Under the pieces are notes generated by a model. The model ran no database searches. It was not told the DNA's origin and saw only the letters and a program-made list of their open reading frames with translations. From NCBI RefSeq assembly GCF_001551835.1, contig NZ_LODL01000019.1:452645-516644 (forward strand): 64,000 nucleotides of DNA, written 5' to 3'. Each line of letters starts with the position of its first letter. Within the stretch, counting starts at the first letter, position 1. Below are positions 49,384-61,796 of the stretch, one piece after another. Source of the stretch: Dechloromonas denitrificans (lineage in GTDB: Bacteria > Pseudomonadota > Gammaproteobacteria > Burkholderiales > Rhodocyclaceae). Both the position numbers and the translations under genes were made by a program.

Positions 49384-49500
49384 CCGGTTTGCCCTGGGCC
49401 AAACCGGGCATTGCCCCGCTCAGGCTGGCGCTGGGGGCAATCGGCAGCGCCCGCAGGCGCTGCGCCCAGGATCGACCACGGGCAAGCCGGATCGATCCTG
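49384..49500 (-). other. Inverted repeats between gdh and the chemoreceptor gene
   Basis: The 152-base gap contains CCGGTTTG and CAAACCGG (49384-49407) and AGGATCGA and TCGATCCT (49467-49498). Neither stem has a T-run, so they are not clear intrinsic terminators. No sigma-54 promoter or TTCGG-N4-CCGAA site was found here. Confidence 0.4.
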
Positions 49501-49508
49501 GCTGCGGA

Positions 49509-50822
<1,314 letters not shown>

Positions 50823-50850
50823 GGTGTCTCCTCGTCTGATCTAATCGTTA

Positions 50851-51579
50851 TTAGTGGTGCAGGATCTTGGCCAGGAACTGCTGCGCCCTTTCCGAACGCG
50901 GATTGGCGAAGAATTCTTCCTTGCTGTCGTCTTCGACGATGCGGCCCTGGTCCATGAAGATGACGCGATTGGCGACGCGCTTGGCGAAACCCATTTCGTG
51001 CGTCACGCACATCATGGTCATGCCTTCCTTGGCCAGCTCAGTCATTACGTCGAGCACTTCATTGACCATTTCCGGGTCGAGCGCCGAGGTCGGCTCGTCG
51101 AACAGCATGCAGATCGGGTCCATGGCCAGCGCCCGGGCGATCGCAACGCGCTGCTGCTGGCCGCCGGAAAGCTGGCCGGGGAACTTGTGGGCCTGCGCCT
51201 TGAGGCCGACCCGGTCGAGCAGCTTGAGGCCCTTGTCGATCGCCTCGTCCTGCTTGCGGCCGAGCACCTTGACCTGGGCGATGGCCAGGTTCTCGGTAAT
51301 GCTCATGTGCGGAAACAGCTCGAAGTTCTGGAAGACCATGCCGACCCGGGCACGCAGCTTGGAGAGGTTGGTCTTCGGATCACCGACCGAGGTGCCATCG
51401 ACGATGATTTCGCCGGACTGGAACGGCTCCAGGCCATTGACGCACTTGATCAGCGTCGATTTGCCGGAACCGGACGGGCCGCAGACGACGATCACTTCAC
51501 CTTTGCTGACTTCGGTACTGCAATCGGTGAGGACCTGGAAGCTGCCGTAATGTTTGCTGACGTTTGCAATCTTGATCAT
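50851..51579 (-). CDS. gltL: Glutamate/aspartate ABC importer ATP-binding protein
   Basis: 242 residues. Walker [12 protein letters not shown] loop [16 protein letters not shown], signature [19 protein letters not shown], Walker [14 protein letters not shown] and switch THEMGFAK. The [12 protein letters not shown] block and [10 protein letters not shown] are standard for polar amino acid importers. AGGAG before ATG. Confidence 0.95.
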   Translation of the reverse strand: MIKIANVSKHYGSFQVLTDCSTEVSKGEVIVVCGPSGSGKSTLIKCVNGLEPFQSGEIIVDGTSVGDPKTNLSKLRARVGMVFQNFELFPHMSITENLAIAQVKVLGRKQDEAIDKGLKLLDRVGLKAQAHKFPGQLSGGQQQRVAIARALAMDPICMLFDEPTSALDPEMVNEVLDVMTELAKEGMTMMCVTHEMGFAKRVANRVIFMDQGRIVEDDSKEEFFANPRSERAQQFLAKILHH

Positions 51580-51603
51580 GGGATTTCTCCTTGAGACTGG
51601 CGC

Positions 51604-52284
51604 TCAGGCCGTGGAATATTTTTTCTGGAGGCGCTTCACCAGTTGCGAGGCGGAGAAGCAAATGACGAAATAGACGACGCCGGCAAAAAGCAGCATTTCA
51701 ACCAGTCGACCGTCGCGGTCGCCGACCTTGTAGGCGGCACCGAAGAAGTCGGCCAGCGCCGAGACGTAGACCAGCGAGGTATCCTGGAACAGGATGATGC
51801 CTTGCGTCAGCAGCAGCGGGACCATGTTGCGGAAGGCTTGCGGCAGCACGACGAGGCGCATGGCCTGGCCGTAGTTCATGCCCAGTGCCGACGCCGCAGA
51901 AATCTGCCCCTTCGGCACGCTCTGGATGCCGGCCCGGATGATTTCCGAGTAATAGGCTGACTCGAACAGCGCAAAACCAGCCATGGCCGAAGACAAACGC
52001 ATGTCCGTCCCGCGTGGAATGTTGAACAGTTGCCCGACAAATTCCGGCACGATCAGGAAGAACCAGAGCAGCACCATGACCAGCGGCACGGCGCGGAACA
52101 GGTTGACATAGCCGGCGGCGAACCAGGACAGCGCCTTGATCGGCGACAGTCGCATCATGGCCAGCAGGGTGCCCCAGACGATGCCGATCAGCACGGCCTG
52201 GGCGGTGATGACCAGGGTGACCTTCATGCCGTCCCAGAGGAAGGGCAAGGCGCCGGGAATCGAAGACCAGTCGAATTCGTACAT
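51604..52284 (-). CDS. gltK: Glutamate/aspartate ABC importer permease
   Basis: 226 residues with five helices of the HisM type. EAA-like loop in [44 protein letters not shown]. Begins [24 protein letters not shown], typical of GltK. It starts one base after gltJ and pairs with it as the heterodimeric membrane channel. Confidence 0.94.
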   Translation of the reverse strand: MYEFDWSSIPGALPFLWDGMKVTLVITAQAVLIGIVWGTLLAMMRLSPIKALSWFAAGYVNLFRAVPLVMVLLWFFLIVPEFVGQLFNIPRGTDMRLSSAMAGFALFESAYYSEIIRAGIQSVPKGQISAASALGMNYGQAMRLVVLPQAFRNMVPLLLTQGIILFQDTSLVYVSALADFFGAAYKVGDRDGRLVEMLLFAGVVYFVICFSASQLVKRLQKKYSTA

Positions 52285-52285
52285 G

Positions 52286-53023
52286 TTATTTGCCTCCGAT
52301 ATAGCCGGGCACCGAAATGCGCCGCTCGAACTTGTGCATAAGGGTCATCACGGTGACGTTGATGATGATGTAGGACAGCGTCACGGCGATGAAGGACTCG
52401 AAGGGCTGCGCCGTGTAATCGACTAGCTGGCGGCCCTGGGCAGCCAGTTCGAGGAGGCCGATGGTGGAGCAGACGGCGGAGTTCTTGAAGATGTTGAGGA
52501 ACTCGGAAGTCAGCGGCGGCACGACCAGGCGGAAAGCCATCGGCAGCATCACGAAGCGGTAGGTCTGCGGCAGCGTCAAGCCGAGCGCCAGGCCGGCGTT
52601 CTTCTGGCCGCGGGGCAGCGAATTGATGCCGGCCCGCACCTGCTCCGCTACCCGCGCGCTGGTAAACAGCCCCAGGCAGACCATCGAGGCGAGGAATTGC
52701 TGCATCACCGGATTGGTCTGCTTGTAGGCGTCACCGATACTGGTCGGCAGCAGTTCCGGCAGCACGAAGTACCAGATGAAGAGCTGCACGAGCAGCGGCA
52801 CGTTGCGAAACATTTCGACATAGGCGGTGGCGAAGCCGGCCAGCACCTTGTTCGGTACGGTCCGCAGGACACCAACCAGTGCCCCGAGCAGCAAGGCAAT
52901 CACCCAGGCGCTCAAGGACAGCCCGATGGTCATCTTGAAGCCGGCAAACATCCAGCCCAGGTAGGTGTCGTCGCCGCTTGCGCTCGGCTGCAGGAAGACA
53001 CCCCAGTTCCATTGGTAATTCAT
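52286..53023 (-). CDS. gltJ: Glutamate/aspartate ABC importer permease
   Basis: 245 residues beginning [24 protein letters not shown], as in GltJ. Contains [16 protein letters not shown] and the EAA-like loop [47 protein letters not shown]. It follows the asparaginase gene by 59 bases. AGGAGGGG lies upstream of the ATG. Confidence 0.94.
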   Translation of the reverse strand: MNYQWNWGVFLQPSASGDDTYLGWMFAGFKMTIGLSLSAWVIALLLGALVGVLRTVPNKVLAGFATAYVEMFRNVPLLVQLFIWYFVLPELLPTSIGDAYKQTNPVMQQFLASMVCLGLFTSARVAEQVRAGINSLPRGQKNAGLALGLTLPQTYRFVMLPMAFRLVVPPLTSEFLNIFKNSAVCSTIGLLELAAQGRQLVDYTAQPFESFIAVTLSYIIINVTVMTLMHKFERRISVPGYIGGK

Positions 53024-53082
53024 AGTTCAACCCCTCCTTTTAACTCGTTTTGCCAAGTCATTCCCCTTGCTCCTGCCCTTGC

Positions 53083-55108
<2,026 letters not shown>

Positions 55109-55162
55109 GTCATCTCCTGTGTTGGGGAAGAAGCCGCTGAGTGGCTTCGGTGCCAATTACTA

Positions 55163-55179
55163 TGCAGATGCCGTGCCAG
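55163..55179 (-). promoter_or_regulatory. Sigma-54 promoter of gltI
   Basis: On the minus strand CTGGCACGGCATCTGCA matches YTGGCACGRNNNTTGCW at all but one or two positions with correct GG/GC spacing. Start of transcription is expected near 55152, 44 bases before the gltI start codon. Confidence 0.82.
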
Positions 55180-55284
55180 CCTGAGCCAGCTCGATTACGA
55201 ACGAATTGCCGTTGATTCTATTGCCTTTTGAAAAGCCGCGACCATCAAAGTCGCCGAAATTCCGTCACACCGCCTTGGCCAGCC

Positions 55285-55298
55285 ATCGGATTTCCGAC
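55285..55298 (-). promoter_or_regulatory. Degenerate AauR-type activator site of gltI
   Basis: ATCGGATTTCCGAC keeps TCGG-N4-CCGA, eight of ten positions of the TTCGG-N4-CCGAA palindrome. It lies about 115 bp upstream of the -24 element, almost the same distance as at aspA. The remainder of the 55180-55425 stretch shows one further CCGAA half-site at 55254-55258 and no gene. Confidence 0.5.
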
Positions 55299-55425
55299 AC
55301 TTGCCTTACCCGCCCGGCCAGCATTTGGCGACGTCGGAGCCGGCAAGGCAATGGCCAGCCACCCCGGGCAACGCTGCGGTGGACCGTGAAAAACAGGGCT
55401 TTTTCGGCCCCTTGGCGACCGATGC

Positions 55426-55926
55426 TCAGGCTGCGAGGCTGGTCGGGGCAGATGGGCTGGGGCGGCTGGGCGAAGCGGCTCCGCTGTCGCGTGCCATGGT
55501 CGCCAGTTCGAAATCCTTGGCTGACATCCCGCCAGCTGCCTCCGTCCGCATATCGGCCGCCGGCTCATCGATCTCGTCGAGATCGAGGTTCATGTATTTA
55601 CTATCGGCATCGCGCTGCGCCTCCCTGAAGGCCTCCAGACGCTGGCGGGCTTCTTCCGCCCGCTGCTCGCGCAGTTCGCGGTCGCGTTCCTTGCGTAGTC
55701 TTTCCTGCTCCAGATACACCTTGCTGCGGTAGGCCGCCTCGCCCATCATCAGCAGTCCGGCCAGAAAACTCAGGGCGACCAGCAAGGGCACATCGACCGG
55801 CCGTTTGACGACAACGACCAAGGCCATGCAGGCCCACAGCGCGCGCCAGATCAGCAGCCAGACGAAGTAAGGCGGGGCGTTGGAAAAAAGCGGAGCAATG
55901 GTGAAACGCGACATCGAAAACGGCAT
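55426..55926 (-). CDS. Membrane protein with coiled coil, unknown function
   Basis: About 166 residues. Two hydrophobic helices near the N-terminus (about 15-36 and 43-60), then a charged helix of about 50 residues rich in Arg/Glu (LEQERLRKERDRELREQRAEEARQRL in part) that should form a cytoplasmic coiled coil, then a disordered Ala/Ser/Pro tail. Several starts are possible (GTG 55935, ATG 55926, ATG 55914). No domain recognised. It lies upstream of gltI on the same strand but with over 300 bases between. Confidence 0.6.
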   Translation of the reverse strand: MPFSMSRFTIAPLFSNAPPYFVWLLIWRALWACMALVVVVKRPVDVPLLVALSFLAGLLMMGEAAYRSKVYLEQERLRKERDRELREQRAEEARQRLEAFREAQRDADSKYMNLDLDEIDEPAADMRTEAAGGMSAKDFELATMARDSGAASPSRPSPSAPTSLAA

Positions 55927-56054
55927 CAGGAACACGACAAGGGGCAGGATTTTAGCGCAAGCGGGCCGGCCCGGGCGGCTGTCTGACGTTCCCTGCCCGA
56001 CCGGGCTCGGCTATTGTCTACCTCCCGTGAAAACACCAACCTGCCGCCATTTCC

Positions 56055-56528
56055 ATGCACATCCGCACCGCCGCTTTCCCCGCCGACAGTGAAGCGCTGC
56101 AATCGGTCATTCGCGAGTACGTCGCCTGGCTGGACATGGACCTCTCCTACCGCGGCTTCGCCGAGGAAATGGCCCGCTTCGACGCACGCTTCACGCTGCC
56201 CAGCGGCCTTTTCCTGATCGCTGACTCGGCACAGACGATCGCCGGTTGCGTCGGCCTGTTGCAGCACGCCAAGCAGACGGCCGAAGTAAAACGGCTTTAT
56301 GTCCGGCCGGCATTTCGCGGCCAGCGCCTGGGAGAAAAGCTGATCGCCGCGCTGATCGAACACGCCCGCCAACTCGGCGTGCGGCGGCTCATTCTCGATG
56401 CCGTGCCGCAAACCACGGTCGCCCAGCAGCTATACGAACGCCTCGGCTTTGAGGAGACGGCGCCCTACTACGTCAACCCGGTGCCGGGCACCCGTTTCTT
56501 TGCGCTGCCACTGGGCGCCGAGCAATGA
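56055..56528 (+). CDS. GNAT-family N-acetyltransferase
   Basis: 157 residues. GNAT core with the acetyl-CoA loop VKRLYVRPAFRGQRLGEKLIAALIEHARQLGVRRLILDAVPQ and QQLYERLGFEE near the end. Substrate unknown. The downstream HAD gene overlaps its stop (ATGA). Confidence 0.88.
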   Translation: MHIRTAAFPADSEALQSVIREYVAWLDMDLSYRGFAEEMARFDARFTLPSGLFLIADSAQTIAGCVGLLQHAKQTAEVKRLYVRPAFRGQRLGEKLIAALIEHARQLGVRRLILDAVPQTTVAQQLYERLGFEETAPYYVNPVPGTRFFALPLGAEQ

Positions 56529-57151
56529 AATACCGGCTCGCCATCTTCGACTTCGACGGCACGCTGGCCGACTCGCTGCCCTTCTTGCTCAGTGTCATCA
56601 ACCGGCTGGCCGAGCGCCATGCTTTCAAGCCGATCGACCTCGACGCCGTGCCCGCCTTTCGCCACTGCAGCGCCCGCGAAATGATGCGACATCTCGACCT
56701 GCCGGCCTGGAAACTGCCTGTCGTCGCCCAAAGCTTCATGGCGCTGATGCAGCAGAACCCGCAGGCGACGCCGCTCTTTGCCAATGTCGACGCGGTACTG
56801 CAGCAACTGGCGCAGGCGGAAATCCGGCTGGCGCTGGTCAGCTCGAACGCCCGAGACAACGTCGAGCGGATTCTGGGCGCCGCGAACATCGGCCTGCTCA
56901 GCCATCTCGAATGCGGCATGTCGATCTTCGGCAAGGCCTGCCGCATCCGCAAGATCCTGCGCCAAACCAGCGTTCCTGCCAGCGAGGCGATCTACATCGG
57001 CGACCAGATCACCGACCTCGAAGCCGCCCGCCAGGAAGGTGTCGCCTTCGGCGCCGTGACCTGGGGCTACGGCAGTATCGAATCGCTCAGGCAGCACGCC
57101 CCCGACGAAGAGTTCGCGCAATTCACCGATCTGCTGCGCATTGCCGACTAA
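56525..57151 (+). CDS. HAD-superfamily hydrolase (Gph/PGMB-like)
   Basis: 208 residues. HAD motif I FDFDGTLADS, motif II LVSSN, motif III Lys in FGKACRIRKIL and motif IV YIGDQITDLEAARQEG, all complete, with a helical cap after motif I. Related to phosphoglycolate phosphatase but not the same as gph at 59983-60663. Translationally coupled to the acetyltransferase; substrate unknown. Confidence 0.88.
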   Translation: MKYRLAIFDFDGTLADSLPFLLSVINRLAERHAFKPIDLDAVPAFRHCSAREMMRHLDLPAWKLPVVAQSFMALMQQNPQATPLFANVDAVLQQLAQAEIRLALVSSNARDNVERILGAANIGLLSHLECGMSIFGKACRIRKILRQTSVPASEAIYIGDQITDLEAARQEGVAFGAVTWGYGSIESLRQHAPDEEFAQFTDLLRIAD

Positions 57152-57287
57152 AAGCAATCCAGGCAACAAGAGGAACGTCGGGAAAATTTACACTGCAGCC
57201 AGTCTGGACTCGCTCAAAAAACGCAAAAATCTATAAAAACCATATAACCAATTAATTTTATTGAAAACATTTATGCAAAATGCACTC

Positions 57288-57303
57288 CGGCACAGGATAT
57301 GCA
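57288..57303 (+). promoter_or_regulatory. Sigma-54 promoter of the PEP-CTERM gene
   Basis: CGGCACAGGATATGCA has GG and GC 12 bases apart and fits TGGCACR-N4-TTGCA except for two positions. Transcription would start near 57314, about 77 bases before the start codon at 57391. The preceding 60 bases (57225-57285) are unusually AT-rich and could hold the activator site. Confidence 0.6.
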
Positions 57304-57390
57304 TTGCTTAGCCTGTCCGCCAAATCCGTACCGCATCAACAGCTAGCATGAGGATTGGAGCGAACTCAATCTAAGTCAGAGGAGTGGAAA

Positions 57391-58248
57391 ATGAAAACAT
57401 TCAAACTCGCCCGCACAGCCGCTGCAGCACTCGCTTTGTGCGCCGGCGTCGCGCAGGCATCGCCAGGCGTCACCTCATGGAGCGTCACCGACACCGCCAC
57501 ATTTGTACCCGCCTCGGTGCAACCCGGTGGCAACACCTATCCAAACCCGGTTCTCAGCGCCAGCAACACGCAGTTGCATTGGGGTGACACCGGCTCAACG
57601 GCCACTCAGAGCAGCTTGATCATCAATAACTCGGGGGCACCGGTTATCGTTCCCACCGGAACGTTGACCTCCACGGTATCAATCACGCATAACAATTTCC
57701 CGATCCCGGCCGGCAACTCGCTGACCGTCGTCGATATTCTGGCCTCGCTGACGCTGCAGTCGCTAACCCCATCAGTCGGAGCGTCTGGAGGTGCCTCGAT
57801 TACTTTTGGCGTCCAGTTCATCGAAACACCAAACGGCGGCTCGGGCGGCATTTGCGCCGATGGCGGAGCAGTCAACGTCGGCATCAACGGCGCCGGTTGC
57901 GCCGACATCTTCGTGATCAGCCAAAACGCGCTCAATTTCCCCTTCGACTATGACTCCGATGGCGCCGTAAACGGCTATGATCCGCTGCCGTACTACGCCA
58001 GTTTCTTTGCCGATGGCTTCAATTACCTGTCCGACGCCGCCTGTGCCGCAGCCGGTGCAGCCGCTGGCTGCCGCGGTTTCGAAACGGCAGAGGGCCTGAG
58101 CACGACCGCCGATTTCAAGATCCTGATTACCGCGACCCCGTATATAGACCCGCGCACTATTCCTGAGCCAGGTTCGATGGCCTTGATGGGTGGAGCATTG
58201 GCTGCGCTGGCCTGGGTCAGCCGTCGGCGCAAGCTGCAGGAAATCTGA
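57391..58248 (+). CDS. PEP-CTERM sorted extracellular protein, THxN type
   Basis: 285 residues from ATG 57391 (GAGGAG six bases upstream). Signal peptide to about residue 22 (CAGVAQA). An all-beta middle region with a THNN motif (SITHNNFPIP), four cysteines and a calcium-loop-like DYDSDGAVNGYD. The C-terminus is the sorting signal: IPEPGSMALMGGALAAL, a hydrophobic helix and an RRRK anchor. Exosortase EpsH/XrtA would cut near PEP. No exosortase gene is in the window. Such proteins are exported with exopolysaccharide and help floc or biofilm matrix formation. Confidence 0.9.
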   Translation: MKTFKLARTAAAALALCAGVAQASPGVTSWSVTDTATFVPASVQPGGNTYPNPVLSASNTQLHWGDTGSTATQSSLIINNSGAPVIVPTGTLTSTVSITHNNFPIPAGNSLTVVDILASLTLQSLTPSVGASGGASITFGVQFIETPNGGSGGICADGGAVNVGINGAGCADIFVISQNALNFPFDYDSDGAVNGYDPLPYYASFFADGFNYLSDAACAAAGAAAGCRGFETAEGLSTTADFKILITATPYIDPRTIPEPGSMALMGGALAALAWVSRRRKLQEI

Positions 58249-58317
58249 AAACACGTGCGTCAAGAAAGGGGGAGCGCCCGACTCAGACGCCACACACCAG
58301 CCACCTGAGATCGACGC

Positions 58318-58349
58318 AAAAAAAGCCGCCTGTTTGTAGGCGGCTTTTT
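58318..58349. terminator. Bidirectional intrinsic terminator between the PEP-CTERM gene and trpE
   Basis: AAGCCGCC and GGCGGCTT pair across an eight-base loop with A residues on one flank and five T on the other, so it can stop transcripts from both sides. Confidence 0.88.
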
Positions 58350-58371
58350 CTATGGTGCGGGAGAATGCCGC

Positions 58372-59859
58372 TCAGTCGGCCTTGGTATCCAGTCCCTGCT
58401 CGGCCAGTTCGGCGGCGCGCAGCACGGCGCGGGCCTTGTTCTGGGTTTCGGTCCATTCCGAATTGGGGTCGGAATCGGCAACGATGCCGGCGCCGGCCTG
58501 AACATAGAGTTTCTTGTCCTTGATGATGCCGGTACGGATCGCAATGGCGATATCCATGTCGCCATGGAAGCCGAGGTAGCCGACGGCACCGGCGTAGATG
58601 CCGCGCTTGACCGGTTCCAGTTCGTCGATGATTTCCATCGCCCGCACTTTCGGCGCACCGGAGACGGTACCGGCCGGGAACGTGGCCTTCAGCACGTCGA
58701 GCGCATTGAGGCCCGGCTGCAGCTTGCCTTCGACGTTGGAAACGATATGCATCACATGCGAATAACGCTCGACGAGCATGTTCTCGGTCAGCTTGACGCT
58801 ACCGACCTTGGCGACACGGCCGCAGTCGTTGCGCCCGAGGTCGAGCAACTGGGTGTGCTCGGCGCGCTCCTTTTCATCGGCCAGCAGTTCGGCGGCCAGG
58901 GCGGCATCCTCTTCCGGCGAGGCGCCGCGCTTGCGGGTCCCGGCAATCGGCCGCACGGTGACGCGGTCGCCTTCGAGACGGACCAGGATCTCCGGCGAAG
59001 CGCCGACGACATGGAAGTCCTCGAAATCGAAGTAGAACATGTAGGGCGACGGGTTCAGGCTGCGCAACGTCCGGTAGAGCGCCATCGGGCTGGCGTTGAA
59101 CGGCTTGGTCATCCGTTGCGACAGGACGACCTGCATGATGTCGCCTTCGGTGATGTATTCCTTGGCCTTGCGGACCGCCTGCTTGAAAGCGCCTTCGCCG
59201 AAGACCGAAACGGCCGGCTCCGAGTGCACCGGCTGTTCGGCCGGAATGCAGACCGGCGTGCGCAGCTTGCCGAGCAGCTCCTTGAGGCGGGCCCGCGCCT
59301 TCTGGTAGGCGCCGGGGAAGCCCGGTTCGGCATAGACGATCAGCGTCAGCTTGCCGGACAGGTTGTCGACAACGGCGATTTCCTCGGACAGCAGCAGGCC
59401 GATGTCCGGCGTACCGATTTCGTCCGGCTTGTTGGTCCGGGTCAGGCGGGTTTCGACATAGCGCACGGTGTCGTAGCCGAAGCAGCCGACCAGGCCGCCA
59501 CAGAAGCGCGGCAGGCCGGAACTGGGCGGCGCCCGGAAGCGCTGCATGAACTTGCCGATGAATTCGAGCGGATTGGTATCGTCCTCGCGCTCGGCGATGC
59601 GGTTGCCAGTCAGTACCAGCACCTGATGGCCGGTCACGACAATGCGTGTCTGCGCCGGCAGGCCGATGATCGAGTAGCGTCCGAAGCGCTCGCCACCCTG
59701 CACCGATTCGAGCAGGTAGGAGTAATGCGCGCCGCTCGGGCCGCTGGTCAGTTTCAGGTAGATCGACAGCGGCGTGTCGAGATCGGCAAACGTTTCCAGC
59801 GTAACGGGAATACGGTTGTAGCCTTGCGCGGCGAGCGCGTTGAATTCGGTTTCAGTCAT
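58372..59859 (-). CDS. trpE: Anthranilate synthase component I
   Basis: 495 residues. N-terminal domain with the tryptophan feedback site LLES (in [17 protein letters not shown]), catalytic domain with [37 protein letters not shown] and [23 protein letters not shown]. The full chorismate-utilising signature is present. Ribosome-binding site GAGG seven bases before ATG. A Trp-rich leader peptide gene lies 70 bases upstream. Its glutaminase partner trpG is about 26 kb away on the same strand. Confidence 0.97.
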   Translation of the reverse strand: MTETEFNALAAQGYNRIPVTLETFADLDTPLSIYLKLTSGPSGAHYSYLLESVQGGERFGRYSIIGLPAQTRIVVTGHQVLVLTGNRIAEREDDTNPLEFIGKFMQRFRAPPSSGLPRFCGGLVGCFGYDTVRYVETRLTRTNKPDEIGTPDIGLLLSEEIAVVDNLSGKLTLIVYAEPGFPGAYQKARARLKELLGKLRTPVCIPAEQPVHSEPAVSVFGEGAFKQAVRKAKEYITEGDIMQVVLSQRMTKPFNASPMALYRTLRSLNPSPYMFYFDFEDFHVVGASPEILVRLEGDRVTVRPIAGTRKRGASPEEDAALAAELLADEKERAEHTQLLDLGRNDCGRVAKVGSVKLTENMLVERYSHVMHIVSNVEGKLQPGLNALDVLKATFPAGTVSGAPKVRAMEIIDELEPVKRGIYAGAVGYLGFHGDMDIAIAIRTGIIKDKKLYVQAGAGIVADSDPNSEWTETQNKARAVLRAAELAEQGLDTKAD

Positions 59860-59929
59860 GGGGAAGCCTCGAAATGACAGGGGTAATGCGTACTGGTGCG
59901 TTGCGCCGCAAGGGCGCGCGAAAGGGAGA
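59860..59929 (-). promoter_or_regulatory. Probable trp attenuator region
   Basis: Between the leader peptide stop and trpE the transcript can form GCGCC/GGCGC (59917-59913 with 59907-59903). The same GGCGC can instead pair with GGCGCC at the end of the leader coding region, so two exclusive structures are possible. There is no run of T after the stem, so if this works by attenuation it may act through translation or Rho rather than a classical intrinsic terminator. Confidence 0.5.
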
Positions 59930-59986
59930 TCAGGGGCGCCAGCGACGCCAACCTTGCCATTCGTTCCAGAGTCGCAGAGTCGTCAT
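59930..59986 (-). CDS. trpL: trp leader peptide
   Basis: An 18-residue frame, [18 protein letters not shown], with four Trp codons at positions 7, 10, 13 and 16, ending 70 bases before trpE. Such a density of the rarest amino acid directly before trpE is the hallmark of ribosome-mediated attenuation: stalling at Trp codons when charged tRNA-Trp is scarce should favour trpE expression. The ATG overlaps the gph stop (ATGA) and lacks its own ribosome-binding site, so it is probably translated by ribosomes that have just finished gph. Confidence 0.85.
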   Translation of the reverse strand: MTTLRLWNEWQGWRRWRP

Positions 59987-60663
59987 TTGTTCTTGAGGTC
60001 TTTGAAAGTGAGGGCTTGTTGGTAGGCAACAAGCAGATCGGATACTAGCGCATCGCAATCGGCACTGTCCACCGGCTCTCCTTCGTTGTAGCCGTAGGGC
60101 ACGGCATAGGCCAGACAGCCGGCGGCATGGGCGGCGTGGATGTCGTTTTTCGAGTCGCCGATGTGCAGATTGCGGTCCGGCCGCACGCCGAGAATGCGGC
60201 AGGCATGCAGGATCGGTTCGGGATGCGGCTTCTTGTGCGCCGTGGTATCGCCGGAAACGATAACGTCGAAATAATCGGTCATCCCCATTCGGTCGAGCAG
60301 GGTTTCGGTGAACATGCCCGGCTTGTTGGTGACGACGCCCATCTTCAGGCCACTCGCCTGCCAGGCTTGCAGCCCTTCGAGGACGCCCGGATAAATCTGG
60401 GCCGACCGCCCGTTGATCACCGCATAGTGGCGCTTGAACGACTCGATGGCGGCGTGCAGCTGGTCGGCAGTGGGCGGCTGCGCGTGGGTCAGGCAGCGCT
60501 CGACCAGCACCGCCATGCCCTTGCCGACGAAGCTGTGCACCTCGGCCTGGCTACGCGGCGGTGCGCCGACTTCTTCCAGCATCAGCCGACAGCCTTCGGC
60601 TAGGTCGGCGATGGTATCGAGCAGGGTGCCGTCGAGATCGAAGGTAACCGACTGGAAATGCAT
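59983..60663 (-). CDS. gph: Phosphoglycolate phosphatase
   Basis: 226 residues. HAD motif I FDLDGTLLDT, motif II VVTNKP, Lys in HKKPHPEP and motif IV HIGDSKNDIHAAHAAG. Size, sequence and position between rpe and trpE identify it as Gph, which removes 2-phosphoglycolate. The order rpe-gph-trpE is ancestral in betaproteobacteria. Its stop overlaps the trpL start. Confidence 0.94.
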   Translation of the reverse strand: MHFQSVTFDLDGTLLDTIADLAEGCRLMLEEVGAPPRSQAEVHSFVGKGMAVLVERCLTHAQPPTADQLHAAIESFKRHYAVINGRSAQIYPGVLEGLQAWQASGLKMGVVTNKPGMFTETLLDRMGMTDYFDVIVSGDTTAHKKPHPEPILHACRILGVRPDRNLHIGDSKNDIHAAHAAGCLAYAVPYGYNEGEPVDSADCDALVSDLLVAYQQALTFKDLKNK

Positions 60664-60674
60664 CTGAACTCCCC

Positions 60675-61376
60675 TCAGACTTTCGTCAATTCGCTGCGCA
60701 GGGCGCCGATGATCGTATCGTAGCGATGCGGGTCGCTGTCCTTACCTGCGCCATAGACGGCGGAACCGGCAACGAAGGCATCGACTCCGGCGCGAGCGAT
60801 TTCGGCGATGTTGGCGGCATTCACCCCACCATCGATTTCCAGGCGGATGCGCCGGCCACTTTCGCGCTCATAGGCATCGAGCTTGGCGCGCGCCAGCTTC
60901 GCCTTGGCCAGCGTCCCGGGAATGAATTTCTGGCCGCCGAAACCGGGATTGACGCTCATCAGCAGGATGACGTCGATCTTGTCGAGCACGTAATCCATGT
61001 AATCGAGCGGGGTCGCCGGATTGAAGACCAGGCCGCCCTGGCAGCCAGCATCGCGGATCAGCGACAGGCTGCGGTCCACGTGCTCGGAAGCTTCCGGGTG
61101 GAAGGTGATGATATTGGCCCCGGCCTTGGCAAAATCGGGGATGATGCGATCAACCGGCTTGACCATCAGATGCACGTCGATCGGCGCTGCGGTGCACGGG
61201 CGAATTGCCTCGCAAACCAGCGGTCCGATGGTCAGGTTGGGAACATAATGGTTGTCCATCACGTCAAAATGAATCCAGTCGGCCCCCGAGGCGATGACGT
61301 TGGCCACTTCTTCGCCCAGCTTGGCGAAATTGGCTGAAAGAATGCTCGGTGCAATGATGAAATCTTTGGCTGACAT
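60675..61376 (-). CDS. rpe: Ribulose-phosphate 3-epimerase
   Basis: 233 residues. TIM barrel with [52 protein letters not shown] and the phosphate site EIDGGVN and AGSAVYG. It interconverts ribulose and xylulose 5-phosphate in the pentose phosphate pathway. Eleven bases separate it from gph. Divergent from apaG with only 36 bases between. Confidence 0.97.
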   Translation of the reverse strand: MSAKDFIIAPSILSANFAKLGEEVANVIASGADWIHFDVMDNHYVPNLTIGPLVCEAIRPCTAAPIDVHLMVKPVDRIIPDFAKAGANIITFHPEASEHVDRSLSLIRDAGCQGGLVFNPATPLDYMDYVLDKIDVILLMSVNPGFGGQKFIPGTLAKAKLARAKLDAYERESGRRIRLEIDGGVNAANIAEIARAGVDAFVAGSAVYGAGKDSDPHRYDTIIGALRSELTKV

Positions 61377-61412
61377 GATGCTTCCCTAAACAAAAACAGA
61401 CGAAATTATCCC

Positions 61413-61796
61413 ATGCCCGACACCAACAAGTACCGAATCGAAATTCAGCCGATGCCGCAGTTCATCCCGGACCAGTCCGACCCGGAAAACGATCGCTACG
61501 TCTTCGCCTACACGGTGACCATCAAGAATATTGGCGAGATCGCCGCCCAGCTGGTTTCCCGGCACTGGATCATCACTGACGGCAACAACGAGGTGCAGGA
61601 AGTGCGCGGCCTCGGCGTCGTCGGCAAGCAGCCCCTGCTGCAGCCCGGCGAGAGTTTTCAGTACACCAGCGGCTCGGCACTGACCACCCCGATCGGCACG
61701 ATGAAGGGCACTTATCAGATGGTGGCCGAGGACGGCACCCATTTCGAGGCGGTGATTCCCGAGTTCGTGCTGGCCAGTCCACGCGCCCTGCATTGA
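61413..61796 (+). CDS. apaG: ApaG (Co2+/Mg2+ efflux-associated) domain protein
   Basis: 127 residues, normal length. ApaG blocks: FAYTVTIKNIGEIAAQLVSRHWIITDGNN, VVGKQPLLQPGESFQYTSGS, GTMKGTYQMV and a final IPEFVLASP. Fibronectin-like beta fold of unsettled function. The next gene overlaps its stop (TTGA). Confidence 0.95.
   Translation: MPDTNKYRIEIQPMPQFIPDQSDPENDRYVFAYTVTIKNIGEIAAQLVSRHWIITDGNNEVQEVRGLGVVGKQPLLQPGESFQYTSGSALTTPIGTMKGTYQMVAEDGTHFEAVIPEFVLASPRALH

Noticed and set aside
55245..55732. Overlapping short frames upstream of gltI on both strands
   Set aside because: They are Arg/Pro-rich shadows across the promoter region and the coiled-coil protein gene, without ribosome-binding sites or motifs.
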